A stretch of DNA of 10,405 nt. Source: DHVE2 group archaeon (lineage in GTDB: Archaea; Thermoplasmatota; Thermoplasmata; Thermoplasmatales; Aciduliprofundaceae). The notes beneath the pieces are model-generated. The model did not search any database. It was given only the letters and a program-made list of their open reading frames with translations, and had not been told where the DNA came from. The stretch spans positions 1 through 10,405 of the forward strand of contig WALG01000077.1 in the NCBI GenBank assembly GCA_015522955.1, read 5' to 3'. Position 1 is the stretch's first letter. Each line of letters begins with the position of its first letter. This document shows, in pieces, positions 6,675-10,405 of this stretch. The translations under genes were made by a program, and so were the position numbers.

Positions 6675-7144
6675 TAGAGATAGGCCAGGAAGTTCCAGAT
6701 TTCTGTCTGCCAGATTATCAGGGTGAGGAGTACTGTCTTCACAATTTCCGCGGCAAGTGGGTAGTGCTTTATTTCTATCCCAAGGACAATACTGCGGGAT
6801 GCACTCAGGAGGCAAAGGATTTCACCGAGATGCGAAGAGAATTCGAGAATCTAAACGCTGTTATAATTGGTGCGAGCAAAGATTCCCCTAAATCTCATGA
6901 AAAGTTTGTTCATAAGCACCAGTTAGGTATTCTTCTTTTGAGTGATGAAGAGCATAAGGTAATTGAAGGTTACGGAGCGTGGGGAAAGAAGAAAAATTAT
7001 GGGCGAGAATACTTTGGCACTGTAAGAAGCACATTTATAATAGACCCGGAGGGAAAAATGGCCCATATCTGGAAGAAGGTGAGGGTGAAAGGCCATGTGC
7101 AGGATGTGTTGAATAAATTGAAAGAATTGGAGGTGAAAAAATGA
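6671..7144 (+). CDS. bcp: Peroxiredoxin, BCP/PrxQ type
   Basis: A 157-residue thiol peroxidase that reduces hydrogen and organic peroxides. The active-site stretch YPKDNTAGCTQEAKDF (36-51) holds the peroxidatic Cys44, and the family arginine is seen in GTVRSTFIIDP. In many BCP proteins the resolving cysteine sits five residues after the first; here that position is Lys49. The only other cysteines are Cys12 and Cys22, so the enzyme may act as a 1-Cys peroxiredoxin or use an unusual partner. The start overlaps the fprA stop (ATGA) and GGGGTGAT lies just before it. The stop overlaps the next gene in the same way, so this part of the operon is tightly coupled. Confidence 0.92.
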   Translation: MIEIGQEVPDFCLPDYQGEEYCLHNFRGKWVVLYFYPKDNTAGCTQEAKDFTEMRREFENLNAVIIGASKDSPKSHEKFVHKHQLGILLLSDEEHKVIEGYGAWGKKKNYGREYFGTVRSTFIIDPEGKMAHIWKKVRVKGHVQDVLNKLKELEVKK

Positions 7145-7629
7145 ATTTGGATAATTTTGCGCTTAAGGATTTGCTTCTGGTGGCTATCAAGAGCGAAGTG
7201 GAAAGTAATGAGATTTACAGATTACTTGCAGAGCGGGTAAAAAACTCGCTTCTCAAGGATAGACTTCTTTTCCTTGCCAATGAGGAAGATAAGCATCGGG
7301 TATATCTTGAGGCGCTTTACAAGCAGAGAATTGGAGATGAGGAGATAATACTTCCTGAGAAGAGTGAAGTACCTTTGCCTCATGTAAATCCAAGCGAGGA
7401 TAGGCTACTCAGTGAAATTATAGAGGATGCAATGCAAGCAGAACTGGCAGCAAAGGAGTTCTATGAGAGTTTGAAAAATAGATTTGAGGATGAGAAGATC
7501 AAAGGAATGTTTCAGATACTTGCCAACATGGAGATGGGGCACTACGAAATACTCTCTAAAGAATTGGAAAATTTGAAGAATTTTGAAAATTACGACCAAT
7601 ACTGGCCCATGATGCATGTGGGCCCTTAA
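7141..7629 (+). CDS. Stand-alone ferritin-like diiron protein (rubrerythrin-like, no rubredoxin domain)
   Basis: A 162-residue four-helix-bundle protein of the ferritin-like superfamily. Two repeated halves each give an E then ExxH pattern: Glu19 (SEVESNEIY) with Glu49 and His52 (EEDKH), then Glu101 (AELAAKEFY) with Glu131 and His134 (EMGH). This is the expected ligand set of a diiron site. A Pro-rich loop (about 72-84) joins the halves. Unlike the next gene it has no C-terminal CxxC pairs, so electrons must come from a separate donor or it has another role such as iron handling. It ends in the aromatic tail YWPMMHVGP. A perfect GGAGGTGA (7129-7136) lies four bases before the ATG, which overlaps the bcp stop. 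The exact reaction is unknown. Confidence 0.82.
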   Translation: MNLDNFALKDLLLVAIKSEVESNEIYRLLAERVKNSLLKDRLLFLANEEDKHRVYLEALYKQRIGDEEIILPEKSEVPLPHVNPSEDRLLSEIIEDAMQAELAAKEFYESLKNRFEDEKIKGMFQILANMEMGHYEILSKELENLKNFENYDQYWPMMHVGP

Positions 7630-7643
7630 AAGAGGGGAAAAAC

Positions 7644-8150
7644 ATGAGAAAAATGGTTGAAAAAAGTCTGGAAGAAGCATTTGCAGGAGAGAGTATGGCG
7701 CATATGAAATATAGCATATTCGCCGAAATCGCCGATAAAGAAGGAAAGAAGAACATTGCAAGATTATTCCGTGCCATAGCCTACGCGGAATTTGTGCACG
7801 CGAAGAATCACGCCAGAAATCTTGGCTATATCAAGAGCACTGAGGAAAATTTACAAACTGCAATAGAGGGGGAAAGTTTTGAAGTGGAAGATATGTATCC
7901 CGCATATCTGGAACTTGCGAAGTATTTCAATGAAAGAGGCGCAGAGAACTCTTTCCACTTTGCAATCGAGGCGGAAAAGATACACGCGAAGATGTATGGT
8001 GAGGCTAAGAAAAAAGCATCCAGAGGCGAGGATATAGGGGAGAAAAGCATCTACATATGCCCGGTTTGCGGCTACACATACATGGGCGATGACCCACCGG
8101 AGAAGTGTCCTGTATGTGGAGCGCCCCTCGATAAATTCGTGAAGTTCTGA
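7644..8150 (+). CDS. rbr: Rubrerythrin
   Basis: A 168-residue peroxidase that reduces hydrogen peroxide to water using electrons from rubredoxin. The N-terminal ferritin-like domain has Glu16 (AGESMAHMKY), Glu49 and His52 (AEFVH), the central GESFE (76-80), and Glu111 with His114 (EKIH). The C-terminal rubredoxin-like domain has Cys139, Cys142, Cys155 and Cys158 (CPVC, then CPVC after 12 residues), so the classical two-domain order is kept. The ATG at 7644 is preceded by a weak GAGGGG. Spacing to the neighbours is 14 and 11 bases, consistent with the same operon. Confidence 0.95.
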   Translation: MRKMVEKSLEEAFAGESMAHMKYSIFAEIADKEGKKNIARLFRAIAYAEFVHAKNHARNLGYIKSTEENLQTAIEGESFEVEDMYPAYLELAKYFNERGAENSFHFAIEAEKIHAKMYGEAKKKASRGEDIGEKSIYICPVCGYTYMGDDPPEKCPVCGAPLDKFVKF

Positions 8151-8161
8151 GGTGCAAGGTC

Positions 8162-8761
8162 ATGGAAGAGATGATAATAGATGTGAGGAGCCGCGACGAA
8201 TTCCTGAAAAATCATGTGAAGGGAGCCATAAATATCCCCCATTTCGATCTCTATCTTTATGAGAATTTCCTGAAATCCCTATGCAGGGAAAAGAAAGTGG
8301 CTGTTTGTTGTGGCACGGAGTTCAGGGCAAAGATTGCAGAGAGAAAACTCAAGAAGATGGGCATAGATGCAAGAATAATCCATCGGGAAGAACTTAGGGA
8401 TAGAGAATGGGAAGGAAAGAATGTGATTTGCGCTGTGAACTTCGTTGCAGTTCGTCTTGGTCACGAGGAAGATTTCGAAAAGGGAGTGAAAAATCTATGC
8501 AGGGCGACGGAGGAATTTCCGGGCTTTCTTGGCTCACAATTGCTGAAGGTAAGCGGTGTAAGTGCCATAGGCTCCGGATTGCCTGGTGAATTGAGAAATT
8601 TAGAAATCAAGCCCACAAAATACATAATCCTCACATACTGGGAATCCAAGGAAATGCATGATAAATCTCATACGGAGGATGTATTTAGAAGGGCTTTTGA
8701 GAGCATGCCTGTACATCTCACGGGTATGCCCTATGAAGAATTTTATGAGATATTGAGGTAA
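8162..8761 (+). CDS. Fusion of a rhodanese domain and an ABM (antibiotic biosynthesis monooxygenase/IsdG-fold) domain
   Basis: A 199-residue two-domain protein. Residues 1-82 look like a single rhodanese: IIDVRSRDEFLKNHVKGAIN (5-24), then VAVCCGTEFRAKIAERKLKK (46-65), with Cys50 at the position of the sulfur-carrying cysteine in a six-residue loop. Residues 86-199 look like an ABM dimeric alpha/beta barrel: ICAVNFVAV with Asn93, FPGFLGSQLLKV (119-130), YIILTYWESKEM (154-165) and DVFRRAFE (173-180). Aligned from memory with IsdG through WxSK and DVF, Asn93 matches the catalytic Asn, but the Trp and His positions are Ser169 and Phe179. So heme degradation is not supported, though binding of a heme or other ligand is possible. 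It lies between rubrerythrin and ferritin with gaps of 11 and 16 bases. A role in persulfide, heme or iron handling is inference only. Confidence 0.75.
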   Translation: MEEMIIDVRSRDEFLKNHVKGAINIPHFDLYLYENFLKSLCREKKVAVCCGTEFRAKIAERKLKKMGIDARIIHREELRDREWEGKNVICAVNFVAVRLGHEEDFEKGVKNLCRATEEFPGFLGSQLLKVSGVSAIGSGLPGELRNLEIKPTKYIILTYWESKEMHDKSHTEDVFRRAFESMPVHLTGMPYEEFYEILR

Positions 8762-8777
8762 AAAGGAGGTGAAAAAG

Positions 8778-9293
8778 ATGATAGATAAAGAAATAGAAGA
8801 GGCAATAAATAAACAAATTAACGAGGAAATATACTCATCGTATCTGTATCTCTCCATGTCTGCATACTTTGAGTCCATCGGACTTAAGGGTTTCGCCAAC
8901 TGGATGTATGTGCAGTATCAGGAAGAGAAAGACCACGCGATGAAATTCTACAGGTATTTGATTGAGCGCGGAGGAAGAGTGAAACTATATGCTATAAAGG
9001 AGCCGCCAAACCAGTGGAACTCGCCATTACATGCTTTTGAGGAGACCCTTAAGCATGAGAAGCATATAACAAAGTGCATAAACGATTTAGTGGACCTGGC
9101 CGAGAAGAAGAAAGACCGTGCCACATTCAATTTGCTGCAATGGTATGTGGATGAGCAGGTTGAAGAGGAAGCGAATGATGAGGAAATTATTCAAATGTTG
9201 AAGATGATTGGAGACCAAGGACATGGTCTTTTGATGCTTGATAGAGAGCTTGGATCCAGAACTTACGTTCCTCTCGTAAATGAGGAAAAATAA
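8778..9293 (+). CDS. ftn: Ferritin (bacterial/archaeal FtnA type)
   Basis: A 171-residue subunit of the 24-mer iron-storage shell, which oxidises Fe(II) and stores Fe(III) mineral. All ferroxidase residues fall at the numbers of E. coli FtnA: Glu17, Glu50, His53, Glu94, Gln127 and Glu130, with Tyr24 next to the site. This exact agreement supports the ATG at 8778, not the in-frame GTG at 8769 that lies inside the ribosome-binding site. A perfect GGAGGTGA (8765-8772) is followed by five bases. No heme-binding Met like that of bacterioferritin was noticed. It sits between the rhodanese-ABM fusion and superoxide reductase, so iron would be stored while reactive oxygen is removed. Confidence 0.95.
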   Translation: MIDKEIEEAINKQINEEIYSSYLYLSMSAYFESIGLKGFANWMYVQYQEEKDHAMKFYRYLIERGGRVKLYAIKEPPNQWNSPLHAFEETLKHEKHITKCINDLVDLAEKKKDRATFNLLQWYVDEQVEEEANDEEIIQMLKMIGDQGHGLLMLDRELGSRTYVPLVNEEK

Positions 9294-9308
9294 AGGAGGT
9301 GATGAAAA

Positions 9309-9656
9309 ATGTTGAGTGAGACCATAAAGAGTGGAGACTGGAAAGGCGAAAAGCATGTGCCCGTGATAGAATACAAAAAGATCAGCGATATGATCCAGGT
9401 AGAAGTAAGCGTTGGAAAGGAAGTTCCTCATCCAAACACACCAGAGCATCACATAGCATGGATAGAATTATATTTCAAGCCAGAGGATGGCCAGTTTCCG
9501 GTGATGGTTGGGCGTGTTGCATTCACCAATCATGGCGATCCTCTTACAGAGCCCAAAGCAAAATTCTACTTTAAAACAGCAAAAAAGGGAAAATTAATGG
9601 CGCTCAGTTACTGCAACATCCATGGGCTATGGCAGAATGAGGTGGAGTTGAGTTGA
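9309..9656 (+). CDS. sor: Superoxide reductase (neelaredoxin, 1Fe type)
   Basis: A 115-residue enzyme that reduces superoxide to hydrogen peroxide without making oxygen, with electrons from rubredoxin. Ligands of the catalytic iron are His16 (EKHVPVIEY), His41 and His47 (PHPNTPEHHIAWIELYF), Cys102 and His105 (SYCNIHGLW). Glu14 is the residue that binds the oxidised iron in the Pyrococcus enzyme, to which this protein is very similar from memory. The N-terminal desulforedoxin domain of class I desulfoferrodoxins is absent. GGAGGTGATG (9295-9304) precedes the ATG by four bases. The gene follows ferritin by 15 bases and ends the tight part of the operon. Confidence 0.95.
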   Translation: MLSETIKSGDWKGEKHVPVIEYKKISDMIQVEVSVGKEVPHPNTPEHHIAWIELYFKPEDGQFPVMVGRVAFTNHGDPLTEPKAKFYFKTAKKGKLMALSYCNIHGLWQNEVELS

Positions 9657-9749
9657 GTATTTACTCTGTGATGAATATTTAAGTTAGGAGGTTGAATGAG
9701 GAGCCATATATGGCTCCAACAACAAAATGTAAAAAAAGGAGGTGAGAAA
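9657..9749 (+). promoter_or_regulatory. 93-base intergenic region before the last peroxiredoxin, with a perfect palindrome and two candidate TATA elements
   Basis: This is the longest gap within the operon. It contains a small inverted repeat GAGTA/TACTC (9655-9666), an A/T-rich element near 9673-9682 that could be a TATA box, the 18-base palindrome at 9700-9717, and a perfect GGAGGTGA (9738-9745) for the downstream gene. It suggests that the peroxiredoxin has its own control in addition to read-through. Confidence 0.45.
9700..9717. repeat. Perfect 18-base palindrome GGAGCCATATATGGCTCC
   Basis: Every base pairs with its mirror partner, with no mismatch and no spacer. The centre ATATAT could itself be a TATA box: its midpoint is about 25 bases before 9734, leaving a short leader with the GGAGGTGA. 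It could be an operator for a dimeric regulator lying on the promoter, or an RNA hairpin of six G/C-rich pairs with an A/T loop. There is no T-run after it, so it does not look like a terminator. Confidence 0.6.
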
Positions 9750-10391
9750 ATGGTAGTGATAGGAGAAAAATTTCCTGAGGTAGAAGTGAATACTACCCAC
9801 GGAAGAATGAAACTGCCCGATGCGTTCAAGGGCAAGTGGTTTGTGCTCTTTTCGCACCCTGGAGACTTCACACCTGTATGCACAACGGAATTCTATGCTA
9901 TGCAGATACGTCTGAAAAAGTTCAAAGAACTGGGTGTTGAGGTCATTGGTCTGAGCATAGATCAGGTCTTTGCGCATCTGAAGTGGGCTGAATGGATAAA
10001 GGATAATCTCGGTGTGGAAATAGAGTTCCCCATCATCGCTGATGACAGAGGTGCTCTGGCCGAAAGGCTCGGCATGATACCAACAGGCGCAAGCAACACT
10101 GCAAGGGCGGTGTTCATCGTGGATCCAAAGGGAACCATAAGAGCCATCGTGTATTATCCTGCGGAGCTCGGCAGAGATTGGGATGAGATTCTGCGCGCCG
10201 TAAAGGGCTTGCAGATCAGCGATGCTAACGGGGTGGCCATGCCACACAAGTGGCCTAACAACGAATTAATTAAGGATCGCGTTATTGTACCGCCCGCTGG
10301 AAGTGTGGACGCGATAAAAGACAGAGAAGAGAGGAAGAAGAAGGGCGAGATAGAGTGCTACGACTGGTGGCTATGTCACAAATCTCTCTGA
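9750..10391 (+). CDS. Peroxiredoxin, archaeal Prx6 type (thioredoxin peroxidase-like)
   Basis: A 213-residue thiol peroxidase. The active-site stretch FSHPGDFTPVCTTEF (34-48) has the peroxidatic Cys44. The C-terminal arm ends CYDWWLCHKSL with Cys203 and Cys209, spaced as in Aeropyrum pernix peroxiredoxin (Cys207 and Cys213), where the last cysteine helps resolve the oxidised one and the protein forms a decamer. The ATG at 9750 follows GGAGGTGA (9738-9745) by four bases and gives the family N-terminus. An in-frame ATG at 9696, with AGGAGG before it, would add 18 residues and read through the palindrome; I consider this less likely. It is the second peroxiredoxin of the locus but from another subfamily than the BCP gene. 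Confidence 0.94.
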   Translation: MVVIGEKFPEVEVNTTHGRMKLPDAFKGKWFVLFSHPGDFTPVCTTEFYAMQIRLKKFKELGVEVIGLSIDQVFAHLKWAEWIKDNLGVEIEFPIIADDRGALAERLGMIPTGASNTARAVFIVDPKGTIRAIVYYPAELGRDWDEILRAVKGLQISDANGVAMPHKWPNNELIKDRVIVPPAGSVDAIKDREERKKKGEIECYDWWLCHKSL

Positions 10392-10399
10392 GTCTACCC

Positions 10400-10404
10400 T
10401 TTTT
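10400..10404 (+). terminator. Possible oligo-T terminator at the end of the redox operon
   Basis: Nine bases after the peroxiredoxin stop codon the + strand runs into TTTTT after CCC. Such T-runs end many archaeal transcripts. The window ends one base later, so a longer run or a following gene cannot be seen. Confidence 0.35.
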
Positions 10405-10405
10405 A

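Noticed and set aside
8414..8761. Calling the ABM domain a heme oxygenase of the IsdG type
   Set aside because: The expected catalytic Trp and His do not align; only the Asn does. The fold is supported, the reaction is not.
8769..8777. GTG at 8769 as ferritin start
   Set aside because: It lies inside the GGAGGTGA site; the ATG at 8778 puts all ferroxidase residues at the standard numbers.
9655..9666. GAGTA/TACTC inverted repeat after superoxide reductase as a terminator
   Set aside because: Five pairs with a two-base loop and no T-run after it; too weak to call.
9684..10247. A 187-codon open frame on the minus strand
   Set aside because: It is the mirror of the well supported peroxiredoxin gene, has no ribosome-binding site and no recognisable family.
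1..10405. CRISPR arrays, insertion sequences, tRNA or rRNA genes
   Set aside because: No spaced direct repeats, transposase-like frames, terminal inverted repeats or RNA gene signatures were seen, and genes fill nearly all the window.

Overview
The window looks like part of a euryarchaeal, probably anaerobic and thermophilic, chromosome. The signs are archaeal TATA/BRE promoters, some apparently leaderless starts, very strong GGAGGTGA ribosome-binding sites, heavy AGA/AGG arginine codon use, an Lrp/AsnC-type regulator, a pyruvoyl arginine decarboxylase and a branched-chain polyamine synthase. A member of the Thermoplasmatota such as the deep-sea-vent group around Aciduliprofundum, or a relative of Archaeoglobales or Thermococcales, would fit; the sequence alone does not settle this. 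Genes are packed almost end to end and no gap exceeds 100 bases.

Layout. A partial + strand gene of uncertain function enters at the left edge (1-327). It converges on a minus-strand run that reads from right to left: an Lrp/AsnC regulator (4717-4295), SfsA-like protein (4328-3606), an MFS exporter (3573-2338), then a polyamine operon of S-adenosylmethionine decarboxylase, BpsA and pyruvoyl arginine decarboxylase (2262-337). From a divergent promoter at about 4780-4796 a + strand operon runs to the right edge: flavin/ferric reductase, rubredoxin, flavodiiron protein, BCP-type peroxiredoxin, a stand-alone ferritin-like diiron protein, rubrerythrin, a rhodanese-ABM fusion, ferritin, superoxide reductase and, after a 93-base gap holding a perfect palindrome, an archaeal Prx6-type peroxiredoxin.

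How the genes work together. The right half is a compact defence of an anaerobe against oxygen. The flavodiiron protein can reduce O2 to water, superoxide reductase turns superoxide into peroxide, and rubrerythrin and two peroxiredoxins remove peroxide. Ferritin stores iron out of reach of peroxide. Rubredoxin is the expected electron carrier to several of them. The flavin reductase next to rubredoxin resembles the two halves of the fused rubredoxin (Hrb) that feeds flavodiiron proteins in Moorella, split into two translationally coupled genes. The left half makes polyamines: arginine to agmatine, S-adenosylmethionine to the aminopropyl donor, and branching of long-chain polyamines, a trait of thermophiles.

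Most worth a second look: the rhodanese-ABM fusion inside the iron/ROS operon, a 25-codon out-of-frame ORF with a perfect ribosome-binding site covering the speD start, the 18-base palindrome before the last peroxiredoxin, and the split Hrb arrangement. No mobile element, CRISPR array, tRNA or rRNA was seen.
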